Shown: in pieces, positions 6,983 through 12,997 of the stretch
Layout of the letters: every line of letters begins with the position of its first letter
Numbering within the stretch: the stretch's first letter is position 1
Origin: a bacterium
GTDB lineage: Bacteria; Desulfobacterota; Anaeroferrophillalia; Anaeroferrophillales; Tharpellaceae
Length of the DNA stretch: 12,997 bases
Direction: 5' to 3'
Assembly: GCA_029935295.1 (NCBI GenBank)
Contig: JAOZKP010000055.1
Location: 1 to 12,997, forward strand
Translations under genes and position numbers: made by a program
The notes under the pieces: model-generated
The model's database searches: none
Told to the model about the DNA's origin: nothing
Seen by the model: only the letters and a program-made list of their open reading frames with translations

Positions 6983-7041
6983 AGTGCTCTTATCAGAACG
7001 TTTTCTTATTTTTCAAACAAGAAAACGTTCTGTAAGGCACT
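6983..7041. repeat. Long inverted repeat between trmD and rplS
   Basis: Arms CAGAACGTTTTCTT (6994-7007) and AAGAAAACGTTCTG (7019-7032) pair perfectly over 14 bp around an 11-base loop. The pairing continues outward with two single-base bulges to AGTGC / GCACT, giving about 23 paired bases. There is no U-tract after the stem on the minus strand, so it does not look like a simple intrinsic terminator. Possible roles are an RNA processing site, a 3'-end stabiliser for the ffh-trmD message, a protein operator, or a small non-coding repeat. The choice among these is inference. Confidence 0.7.
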
Positions 7042-7068
7042 AATATTTATTAAATTATTAACTTAAAA

Positions 7069-7800
7069 TTATATTTTTACGGCCTGCCGCCAAGCCTCTA
7101 ACTGCTGCAGTTCAGCTGCCGATAAATCCGCCTGAACCAGCAGGTCCGGCCGCCGCTCAAAAGTTCGCCGCAGAGCCTGTTGCCGACGCCATGCTTTAAT
7201 TTTTGCATGGTGACCGGAGAGCAGAACCTCAGGAACTTTATCTCCTTCATATTCTGCCGGCCGGGTATAGTGCGGGTACTCAAGCAGAGGGGAAAAACTC
7301 TCCTCGCTCAAAGACTCCTCTGACCCTAAAACCCCGGGCCGCAGTCTAATTATCGCATCAATCATAACCATCGCCGGCAACTCGCCGCCGGTCAGGATAT
7401 AATCGCCCAGACTCACTTCCCGATCAACCAACCGGTTGATCCGCTCATCCAGACCTTCGTAATGGGGACAGAAGATGACCAGCTGTTCTAATTCAGAGAA
7501 CTCCTGTGCCAGTTTCTGGGAAAACGGTTCTCCTGCCGGAGAAGGCACGATAACCGCACCCGGGCATTCGGGTTTACGAATATCTTTAAGGGCCCGGCAC
7601 ACTGGTTCAGGACGCATTACCATTCCCGCCCCGCCGCCGTAAGGATAGTCATCAACCGTCCGATGGCGGTCATGACAGTAATCCCTGAGATTATGAACCC
7701 TTAAACTGAACTGTTTTTTATCTAATGCCCGACGCATGATACTCTCTGCAAACGGAGAATCAAACATCCGGGGGAAGATTGTCACAACATCAACAATCAT
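7069..7800 (-). CDS. trmD: tRNA (guanine-N1)-methyltransferase TrmD
   Basis: TrmD transfers a methyl group from S-adenosylmethionine to N1 of G37 in tRNAs read by codons such as CUN, CCN and CGG, preventing +1 frameshifting. It is a SPOUT trefoil-knot homodimer. The 243-residue product shows IFPRMF (8-13), the YGGGAGMVMRPEP segment (54-66), and the knot and SAM site CPHYEGLDER (111-120) with GDYILTGGELPAMVMIDA (132-149). The tail carries YPHYTRP (175-181) and LLSGHHAKIKAWR (193-205). Two details depart from E. coli TrmD: the position of the catalytic Asp169 (EDSF) is Glu here (EESF, Glu167), and the adjoining loop reads SFSPLLEYP, one residue shorter than the usual SFxxGLLEYP. It overlaps rimM by 4 bp. 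Downstream is a structured 208-bp gap before rplS. Confidence 0.97.
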   Translation of the reverse strand: MIVDVVTIFPRMFDSPFAESIMRRALDKKQFSLRVHNLRDYCHDRHRTVDDYPYGGGAGMVMRPEPVCRALKDIRKPECPGAVIVPSPAGEPFSQKLAQEFSELEQLVIFCPHYEGLDERINRLVDREVSLGDYILTGGELPAMVMIDAIIRLRPGVLGSEESLSEESFSPLLEYPHYTRPAEYEGDKVPEVLLSGHHAKIKAWRRQQALRRTFERRPDLLVQADLSAAELQQLEAWRQAVKI

Positions 7801-8354
7801 TCGCCGTATTCCATGCTGTCGGAACCAGCTGCGGTTTCATCCTGCGTACCAACCGGGTCAACCACAATTCGACCCGCTTTAAGATCAATCTCTTTTATAT
7901 ATGTCCCGACCGCCGGCAGAAGCAACTCTTCAACTTGACCTGCAATATCAGATTTAATGACATAAACCTCATTCGGTGGAATAGTCATTATCTCTCGCAA
8001 GCAGCCAAGTTTACCTCCGGCCTGATTAAAAACCGGCAAACCTATCAACTGAAAATGATAGTATTCATCCGAAGGCAGCACGGGTAACTGACTTCCGTAA
8101 CAGACAAGCTCCCAACCAATCCGGGCCTGAACCTGGCTAATATCCGAAAACCCGGCAAGCCGAAGAACGTACGCACCTTTCTGAGCTCGGTAGGACAGAA
8201 CCTGAACCGACTCCAGGGTGCCATCAGGTGATCTAAATAACAGTTCCGGCAGTAGAAAATTTTCCGGGTCACAGATCTCGGAACGGACTTTAGCCTCACC
8301 GCGTAAACCCTGCGCTTTAACAATCTCGCCTAATACCACCAGAGGGTCTTGCAT
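7797..8354 (-). CDS. rimM: Ribosome maturation factor RimM
   Basis: RimM binds S19 and helps mature the head of the 30S subunit. The 185-residue product has the N-terminal RimM barrel with GEIVKAQGLRGEAKV (9-23). The C-terminal PRC-barrel half shows DEYYHFQLIGLPV (96-108), PNEVYVIK (127-134) and LLLPAVGTYIKEIDLKAG (145-161). The last ~20 residues are an acidic, poorly conserved extension. The ATG has AGGAG about 14 bases upstream, a long spacing. The stop overlaps the trmD start as ATGA, so the two are probably translationally coupled, as they are often adjacent in bacteria. Confidence 0.95.
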   Translation of the reverse strand: MQDPLVVLGEIVKAQGLRGEAKVRSEICDPENFLLPELLFRSPDGTLESVQVLSYRAQKGAYVLRLAGFSDISQVQARIGWELVCYGSQLPVLPSDEYYHFQLIGLPVFNQAGGKLGCLREIMTIPPNEVYVIKSDIAGQVEELLLPAVGTYIKEIDLKAGRIVVDPVGTQDETAAGSDSMEYGE

Positions 8355-8431
8355 AAGCTAAAAAACTACTCCTGCCAAAATCGAATTTTTTTCCTGGCCG
8401 TCCCGAAACTTTTCACGAGTAGGTCAAAAAG

Positions 8432-8665
8432 CTATTCAACAATTTCGAGACTGGCCCGACGGCCCTCTTTAGCCGCGGTTGCGCCTAAGATAGTCCGCAT
8501 GGCCCGAGCGGTTTTGCCCTGACGTCCAATCACTTTACCGAGATCTTTCTGGTTGACACTAAGCTCCAGCAGAACTGAATTCTCCTCTTCACGTTCGGAG
8601 ACTTCAACCTCATCAGGATTATCAACCAGGGCCTTCGCCAGATACTCAACCAAATCTTTGTACAT
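8432..8665 (-). CDS. khpA: KH-domain RNA-binding protein KhpA (YlqC family)
   Basis: A small single-KH-domain RNA-binding protein of 77 residues. The GxxG loop is GRQG (47-50) within VIGRQGKTARAMRTIL, followed by the last beta-strand RASLEIVE. This family is regularly encoded between rpsP and rimM; where studied in Gram-positive bacteria it pairs with KhpB/Jag to affect small-RNA binding and cell division. The start at 8665 is chosen because MYKDLVEYLAKALVD is the conserved N-terminus and a GGAGA lies just upstream; the longer ORF adds eight unconserved codons. It is followed by a 77-bp gap before rimM. Confidence 0.93.
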   Translation of the reverse strand: MYKDLVEYLAKALVDNPDEVEVSEREEENSVLLELSVNQKDLGKVIGRQGKTARAMRTILGATAAKEGRRASLEIVE

Positions 8666-8724
8666 TGCTCTTCTCCAGTCTCCAGCCACCTATTTAATTA
8701 TAGATGGTAATGGACTGTAATTTT

Positions 8725-8985
8725 TTACGCTGAAGCCTCGGCGCTTGCTTTACGAGCTTTCTTGATAATGTTGGCCACAGTCTCAGTCGGGATTGCCCCC
8801 TGACCCAGCCAGTAGTCAATCTTGTCATTCTTCAAAACAACAGCTGCCGGATCAAAATTGGTGTCATAGGTACCAACGATATCAAGAAAACGACCATCAC
8901 GCGGAGCCTCTGAATCAGCGGCCACAATCCGGTAAAAGGGTTTCTTTTTTGCCCCTCTCCGGGTCAATCTGAGTTTTACTGCCAT
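8725..8985 (-). CDS. rpsP: 30S ribosomal protein S16
   Basis: A small-subunit ribosomal protein that binds 16S rRNA and helps assemble the 30S body. The 86-residue product begins MAVKLRLTRRGAKKKPFYRI, the diagnostic S16 N-terminus, and continues with RDGRFLDIVGTYD and a DKIDYWLGQGAIPTETV segment, all family hallmarks. The ORF is open for 15 more codons upstream, but the start at 8985 is fixed by homology and by a perfect AAGGAG (9000-8995) nine bases before it. The C-terminus is a short Ala/Lys/Ser-rich tail. It lies between ffh and khpA in the classical operon. Confidence 0.97.
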   Translation of the reverse strand: MAVKLRLTRRGAKKKPFYRIVAADSEAPRDGRFLDIVGTYDTNFDPAAVVLKNDKIDYWLGQGAIPTETVANIIKKARKASAEASA

Positions 8986-9036
8986 GAACTGTTTCTCCTT
9001 TTTGAATATTGTGCTGTAACTTAAGAGCACATCTAA

Positions 9037-10377
9037 CTACATTCCCAACTGGCCCATCATGCGCTTCATGCCTTTGGGGCCCATTTTATTGAATTTTTTC
9101 ATCATCTTTTTCATCTCAAGAAACTCCTTGAGCAGGCGATTGACATCCTGTACGGTAGTGCCGCTGCCTTTGGCAATCCGTTTGCGGCGGCTGCCATTAA
9201 TGAGCCGATGATCATGACGCTCTTTATCGGTCATTGAATTGATAATGGCCTCAATTTTACCCAATTTGCTGTCATCTATCGCTTCATCACCAAGCTTGTC
9301 TTTCAATTTGCCCATACCCGGAATCATTTTCATGATCCCGCCGATCGAACCCATTTTCTTGAGATTCCGCAGCTGAGAACGAAAATCCTCCAGTGAAAAC
9401 TGGTTCTTACGTAATCTTAAAGCGAGCTCTTCCGCTTTTTTCTGATCAACACTCTCCTGCGCCTTCTCGATCAGAGTCAGCATATCCCCCATACCGAGGA
9501 TACGCGACGCCATCCGCTCAGGATGGAAGACGTCTAAAGCACTGAGTTTCTCACCTTCACCAACAAATTTGATCGGTTTACCGGTTACCGCCTTGATCGA
9601 CAAGGCCGCCCCGCCGCGGGCATCACCATCAAGTTTAGTCAGCACCACCCCGCTGATATCCAGGGTTTCATCGAAGGTCTTGGCAATACTGACCGCTTCC
9701 TGCCCGGTCATGGCATCTGCCACCAGTAAAATCTCATGCGGATTAACGGCTGACTTGATCTTCTCAAGTTCCGCCATCAGTTTTTCATCAATCTGAAGAC
9801 GGCCGGCAGTATCGATAATTACGGTATCATAGCCCTGCTGCTGCGCCATCTTCAGAGCTTCACGGCTGATCTTGACCGGATTCTGCGTCGTTTCAGACGG
9901 GAATACCGGAACGTCGATCTGACGCCCTAAGCTCTGCAGCTGGTCAATCGCCGCCGGACGATAAACATCAACCGGTACCAGCAGGGGTTTGCGCTTCTGT
10001 TTTTTCAGAGAGAGGGCTAATTTACCGGAAGATGTAGTTTTACCGGAACCCTGAAGCCCGACCATCATTACCACTATCGGTGGTGCCGCCGCCAAATCCA
10101 GGCCCACAGCACTGCCGCCCATCAGAGCGACCATCTCTTCATTGACAATCTTAATAAACTGCTGCGCCGGGGTCAGGCTCTCAAGCACCTCACTCCCCAT
10201 GGAACGCTCGCGAATCGCCTTGACGAACTGCTTAACTACGAGAAAATTAACATCAGCCTCAAGCAGAGTTAATCGTACTTCACGCAGGGCATCCTTGACA
10301 TTATCTTCAGTCAGACGGGCCTGACCACGCAACTTCTTAAAGGTAATATCAAGCTTATCGGAAAGCGATTCGAACAT
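9037..10377 (-). CDS. ffh: Signal recognition particle protein Ffh (SRP54 GTPase)
   Basis: This is the protein subunit of bacterial SRP. With 4.5S RNA it binds signal sequences emerging from the ribosome and delivers nascent chains to FtsY at the inner membrane, with reciprocal GTP hydrolysis. The 446-residue product has the N helical bundle (1 to about 90) and the G domain with GLQGSGKT (107-114), DTAGR (189-193), TKLD (247-250) and the closing VGEGE region (272-276). The methionine-rich M domain (about 300-446) has an RNA-binding helix-turn-helix with INGSRRKRIAKGSGT (393-407) and a Met/Lys tail. Length and motifs are standard. The ATG is preceded by AAGGA at a rather long distance of about 14 bases. 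It is the first gene of the operon and is followed 51 bases later by rpsP, the usual order in many proteobacteria. Confidence 0.98.
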   Translation of the reverse strand: MFESLSDKLDITFKKLRGQARLTEDNVKDALREVRLTLLEADVNFLVVKQFVKAIRERSMGSEVLESLTPAQQFIKIVNEEMVALMGGSAVGLDLAAAPPIVVMMVGLQGSGKTTSSGKLALSLKKQKRKPLLVPVDVYRPAAIDQLQSLGRQIDVPVFPSETTQNPVKISREALKMAQQQGYDTVIIDTAGRLQIDEKLMAELEKIKSAVNPHEILLVADAMTGQEAVSIAKTFDETLDISGVVLTKLDGDARGGAALSIKAVTGKPIKFVGEGEKLSALDVFHPERMASRILGMGDMLTLIEKAQESVDQKKAEELALRLRKNQFSLEDFRSQLRNLKKMGSIGGIMKMIPGMGKLKDKLGDEAIDDSKLGKIEAIINSMTDKERHDHRLINGSRRKRIAKGSGTTVQDVNRLLKEFLEMKKMMKKFNKMGPKGMKRMMGQLGM

Positions 10378-10484
10378 CTATTTAGAATTTTTCCTTAATA
10401 TATACATTATCTTAAGTTGAGCACTACAACGCCACAATGAAACCGGGCGCAACTCTCCCACCAGACAAAATTACGAAAGCGGAG

Positions 10485-10514
10485 ATAATAGTCCACTTGG
10501 CCGAGAAAAGTCAA
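10485..10514 (-). promoter_or_regulatory. Sigma70-type promoter of the ffh-rpsP-khpA-rimM-trmD operon
   Basis: On the minus strand TTGACT (10514-10509) and TATTAT (10490-10485) are separated by 18 bases, each one mismatch from consensus. It lies directly after uvrD and leaves a leader of about 100 bases before the ffh ATG. This is the best promoter in the window and suits a highly expressed ribosomal-protein operon. I saw no recognisable 4.5S RNA or known riboswitch in the leader. Confidence 0.75.
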
Positions 10515-10516
10515 TC

Positions 10517-10554
10517 AAAAAAAGAGTTTTCCGCTTAATTGAGCCGTTTAAGCG
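10517..10554 (-). terminator. Weak possible terminator at the end of uvrD
   Basis: On the minus strand a 7-bp stem (CGCTTAA / TTAAGCG, 10554-10548 with 10538-10532, 9-base loop) overlaps the uvrD stop codon. Seven T follow (10523-10517), but only after eight intervening bases, so termination may be inefficient. The T-run abuts the -35 of the ffh promoter. Confidence 0.35.
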
Positions 10555-12838
10555 AAGCGATTTTAAGGGCTAACAGCTTGCGACCGCGATCCCGAAAAAC
10601 AATATCAAGCTTGACATTTTCACCGGAACCTTTCACCCCGGCAACCACCCCCGGACCGAATACTGAGTGTTCAACCCGACAACCCTGCGGGAAAGATGCC
10701 GCATCTTTGTCGCCTGATAACTGCACCGGCGATTTGACAGGATTGCGATTTACTCCCGCCCCCCTCTTTCCCGCGGATACCGCGACAGTAGCATTTTGCA
10801 AATAGCGGGGCTGCCGCTTAGAACCTGTTTGCGGAACCGAATAAGCGCGTTTGCGAGCCCCGTTTTCCAACCCGGGTACAGATTGTGCCTCGCGGCCGTT
10901 ACTATCTTCCCGTTTAAGCAACTCCAGAGGAATCTCCATCAGGAACCGGGAAGGCCGATTATCCATAGTCTGACCGTAAAGCCGACGTATACGACAGGCG
11001 GACATATGCAATTTCTGCCGGGCCCGGGTCATGCCGACATAACAGAGACGGCGCTCCTCTTCCAGAAGATCCGGTTTTTCATAGCTGCGTTTACCCGGAA
11101 ACAGACCCTCTTCCAGTCCCACGAGAAAAACCTCATCAAACTCCAAGCCCTTGGCCCGATGAATTGTCATCAGGGTCACCCGTGACTGGGCGGCATTATC
11201 GACATGGTCATCATTAATCAAGGCCACATTTTCGAGATAAGCTGCCAGAGTCGGGGCTTCCTGTTCATCTTCCCAGAGTTCAATCGCATTCAGCAACTCG
11301 GCAATATTCTCCTGCCGCGTCTGGGCCTGAATCGGATCATTATTTTTCAAAAGCCAATCAGCAAAACCGACCCCGGCCAGAATATCGGCACAGATAACAC
11401 TCGGATTATGACCCTCCTGATCATTACGCCGCCATTGCCGGATCATATCCGCCAAACCGCAGAGGGCGGTACGGGCGCCACCCCGTACCAGAGGTTCTGT
11501 CGGCAACCGCTCAAGGGTCTGCCAGAGGGTCAAACCATTGGCGTCAGCATAGACCTGCAGATGCTCAATTGAGGTTTTGCCGACGCCCCGGGCCGGAACA
11601 TTCAGAATCCGGAGCAGACTGATGCCGTCACGCTCATTATTTACAACTTTAAGATATGCGAGCAGATCTCTGACTTCAGCCCGGTCATAAAATTTCGTCC
11701 CGCCAACAATTGTGTAGGGAATTGCCTTCCGGCTTAGCCCCTCTTCAAAAATCCGCGACTGGGCATTAGTGCGATAGAAAATCGCAAAATCTCCCGGCTC
11801 TCGAACTGAAGTGCTGATCCGCTTAACCACATAGCTACCCTCGTCAGCCTCGTTCGCCGCAAGATAGAGGGAGATCAACTCTCCGGCATGATTATTGGTC
11901 CAGAGATCTTTACCTTTACGCTGTTTATTGGCAGCAATAACCCGGTTGGCAGCATTAAGAATGGTTGCGGTCGAACGATAGTTCTCCTCCAAACGCACAA
12001 CCTTGGCTTCGGGATAATCAGATTCGAAATCGAGGATATTTTTTATCTGGGCCCCGCGCCAGCTGTAGATCGACTGGTCATCATCGCCGACGACACAAAG
12101 ATTACGCTTCGGCTCGGCCAGCATCCCGATCAACCGGTACTGAATCTCATTAGTATCCTGATACTCATCTACGAGAATGTAATTGAAGCGGTCGCGGTAG
12201 GATTCGAGAAGATCGGGAAATTTATTAAACAACGCCACAGTCTGAAAAATGAGATCGCCGAAATCGAGGGCATTGTTCTCCTGCAGACCCTGCTGGTAAA
12301 GCTTGTAGGCATTGGCTACCAACCTTAATTTCGGATTGGGAGCATGGTGCACCTCAACCGCATATTCATCGGGGCCGACGCCGCGGTTCTTGGCATCTTC
12401 AATAACCGAACTCAGATACTTGGTCGGGAACATGGTCGGCAGAAGCTTAAGCTTACGCGAAACCTCCTTCAGCAGGGCCGTCTGCTCCTTATCGCTATAG
12501 ATCGAAAATTTACTGGAAAAGCCTAAAAGCTCACCGTGGCTACGAAGAATTCGGGCGCAGCTCGAGTGAAAAGTTGAAATCCACATACTCTGAGCCACCG
12601 GACCGATCATCTCGCGCACTCTTTCGCGCATCTCCTGGGCGGCTTTATTCGTAAAAGTCAACGCTATAATCTGCTGCGGCGCTACCCCTTGAGCGGCAAT
12701 CAGGTAGGCAATCTTATGCACAATCACCCGGGTTTTACCGCTCCCGGCCCCGGCCAGAATCAGCAACGGCCCCGAACTCGCCAACACCGCCTCCCGCTGA
12801 ACCGGATTAAGCCCGGAAGTTAAATCATCTACATTCAT
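10535..12838 (-). CDS. uvrD: UvrD/PcrA-type ATP-dependent 3'-5' DNA helicase
   Basis: A superfamily 1A helicase that unwinds DNA in nucleotide excision and mismatch repair and clears recombinase filaments or stalled complexes in the cytoplasm. All SF1A motifs are visible in the 767-residue product: Walker A AGAGSGKT (29-36), Walker B DEYQDTN (224-230), motif III GDDDQSIYSWRGA (251-263), LEENYRST (283-290), motif V TIHRAKGLEFDEVF (558-571) and motif VI VGMTRARQKL (601-610). A basic, low-complexity linker (about 645-715) leads to the C-terminal Tudor-like module typical of PcrA/UvrD (about 717-767), which in relatives binds RNA polymerase. Length is normal for the family. I chose the ATG at 12838; an in-frame TTG lies two codons upstream, and the Shine-Dalgarno (GGA) is weak for either. 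The gene has its own promoter and sits alone before the ffh operon. UvrD and PcrA cannot be separated reliably from sequence alone. Confidence 0.95.
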   Translation of the reverse strand: MNVDDLTSGLNPVQREAVLASSGPLLILAGAGSGKTRVIVHKIAYLIAAQGVAPQQIIALTFTNKAAQEMRERVREMIGPVAQSMWISTFHSSCARILRSHGELLGFSSKFSIYSDKEQTALLKEVSRKLKLLPTMFPTKYLSSVIEDAKNRGVGPDEYAVEVHHAPNPKLRLVANAYKLYQQGLQENNALDFGDLIFQTVALFNKFPDLLESYRDRFNYILVDEYQDTNEIQYRLIGMLAEPKRNLCVVGDDDQSIYSWRGAQIKNILDFESDYPEAKVVRLEENYRSTATILNAANRVIAANKQRKGKDLWTNNHAGELISLYLAANEADEGSYVVKRISTSVREPGDFAIFYRTNAQSRIFEEGLSRKAIPYTIVGGTKFYDRAEVRDLLAYLKVVNNERDGISLLRILNVPARGVGKTSIEHLQVYADANGLTLWQTLERLPTEPLVRGGARTALCGLADMIRQWRRNDQEGHNPSVICADILAGVGFADWLLKNNDPIQAQTRQENIAELLNAIELWEDEQEAPTLAAYLENVALINDDHVDNAAQSRVTLMTIHRAKGLEFDEVFLVGLEEGLFPGKRSYEKPDLLEEERRLCYVGMTRARQKLHMSACRIRRLYGQTMDNRPSRFLMEIPLELLKREDSNGREAQSVPGLENGARKRAYSVPQTGSKRQPRYLQNATVAVSAGKRGAGVNRNPVKSPVQLSGDKDAASFPQGCRVEHSVFGPGVVAGVKGSGENVKLDIVFRDRGRKLLALKIASLKRLN

Positions 12839-12904
12839 TATCAATCTTTTCCGATTATTTTTTTCACAACTACCCTCAAAGATGCAAAAACGCTAAAAAA
12901 AGAG

Positions 12905-12933
12905 CTTATAGTCCATCAACACAGCAAAGTAAA
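12905..12933 (-). promoter_or_regulatory. Probable sigma70-type promoter of uvrD
   Basis: Read on the minus strand, a -35-like TTTACT (12933-12928) and a -10-like TATAAG (12910-12905) are separated by 17 bases. They lie between the bidirectional terminator and the uvrD start, about 65 bases upstream of the ATG. The -10 is preceded by GGAC, as it also is in the ffh promoter. Position and spacing support it, but the hexamers are not perfect and no start site has been mapped. Confidence 0.55.
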
Positions 12934-12962
12934 CCTGGATTTAAGATCTCAAAGGACAAACC

Positions 12963-12994
12963 AAAAAAGCCCGGCTCCATAGCCGGGCTTTTTT
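12963..12994. terminator. Bidirectional intrinsic terminator
   Basis: A perfect 14-bp inverted repeat with a CCAT loop: a run of A, then GCCCGGCT, the loop, AGCCGGGC and a run of T. The GC-rich stem is flanked by six A on one side and six T on the other, so it can terminate transcription on either strand. It most likely closes a gene lying beyond the right edge of the window and insulates the uvrD promoter just downstream on the minus strand. Confidence 0.9.
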
Positions 12995-12997
12995 CTC

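Noticed and set aside
6983..7041. Ordinary rho-independent terminator after trmD
   Set aside because: Neither strand has a T-tract directly following the stem, and the stem is AT-rich.
6861..7068. Known Firmicutes-type L19 leader RNA
   Set aside because: The hairpins do not show a pattern I can match to that leader, and the organism appears to be a proteobacterium-like Gram-negative. It is left as an unnamed structure.
10378..10484. 4.5S SRP RNA or a riboswitch in the ffh leader
   Set aside because: I could not find the conserved SRP RNA apical-loop and internal-loop pattern or any aptamer consensus in the leader.
1..12997. CRISPR arrays, tRNA or rRNA genes, prophage or insertion sequences
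   Set aside because: No regularly spaced direct repeats, no cloverleaf or rRNA motifs, and no transposase, integrase or phage proteins were seen. Coding density is that of a housekeeping region.

Overview
The window is almost wholly coded on the minus strand, so it reads from high to low coordinates. The gene order ffh-rpsP-khpA-rimM-trmD-rplS-rnhB-yraN, a four-gene branched-chain amino acid (Liv/HAAT) ABC transporter cluster and moderately GC-rich codon use fit a Gram-negative bacterium. My best guess is a Desulfobacterota/deltaproteobacterial (Desulfuromonadales-like) genome. That placement is inference from synteny and protein character, not from a search.

Layout in the direction of transcription. 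(1) 12997-12845: a perfect bidirectional hairpin terminator, then a sigma70-type promoter for the UvrD/PcrA helicase gene (12838-10535). (2) 10534-10378: a weak hairpin at the uvrD stop, immediately followed by a good TTGACT-18-TATTAT promoter. It drives the translation/secretion operon: ffh, rpsP, khpA, rimM and trmD, the last two overlapping by ATGA. (3) 7068-6861: an AT-rich 208-bp gap with a striking 14-bp perfect inverted repeat and a smaller hairpin, separating trmD from rplS. (4) rplS, rnhB and yraN follow, then a 100-residue protein I do not recognise, which is coupled by a GTGA overlap to an HD-domain phosphohydrolase. (5) The liv genes livK-livH-livM-livG follow after only 16 bp. A nested-palindrome REP-like element lies between livK and livH, and a second copy lies just downstream of livG at the window edge. 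No livF is visible; it may lie beyond base 1.

The most unusual object is the LivG-type ATPase (1301-111). It has every ABC ATPase motif, but about 135 residues of strongly hydrophobic sequence are inserted in frame between the Walker A region and the Q-loop. The insert predicts four membrane spans, with both ends and the arginine-rich loop on the cytoplasmic side. Removing it leaves an ordinary LivG of about 260 residues. This would be a nucleotide-binding subunit that carries its own membrane domain.

The remaining genes are conserved housekeeping genes: SRP targeting, ribosomal proteins S16 and L19, 16S maturation, tRNA m1G37 methylation, RNase HII and DNA repair. No CRISPR, tRNA, rRNA, prophage or transposase gene is visible. 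No gene-free stretch exceeds about 210 bases.
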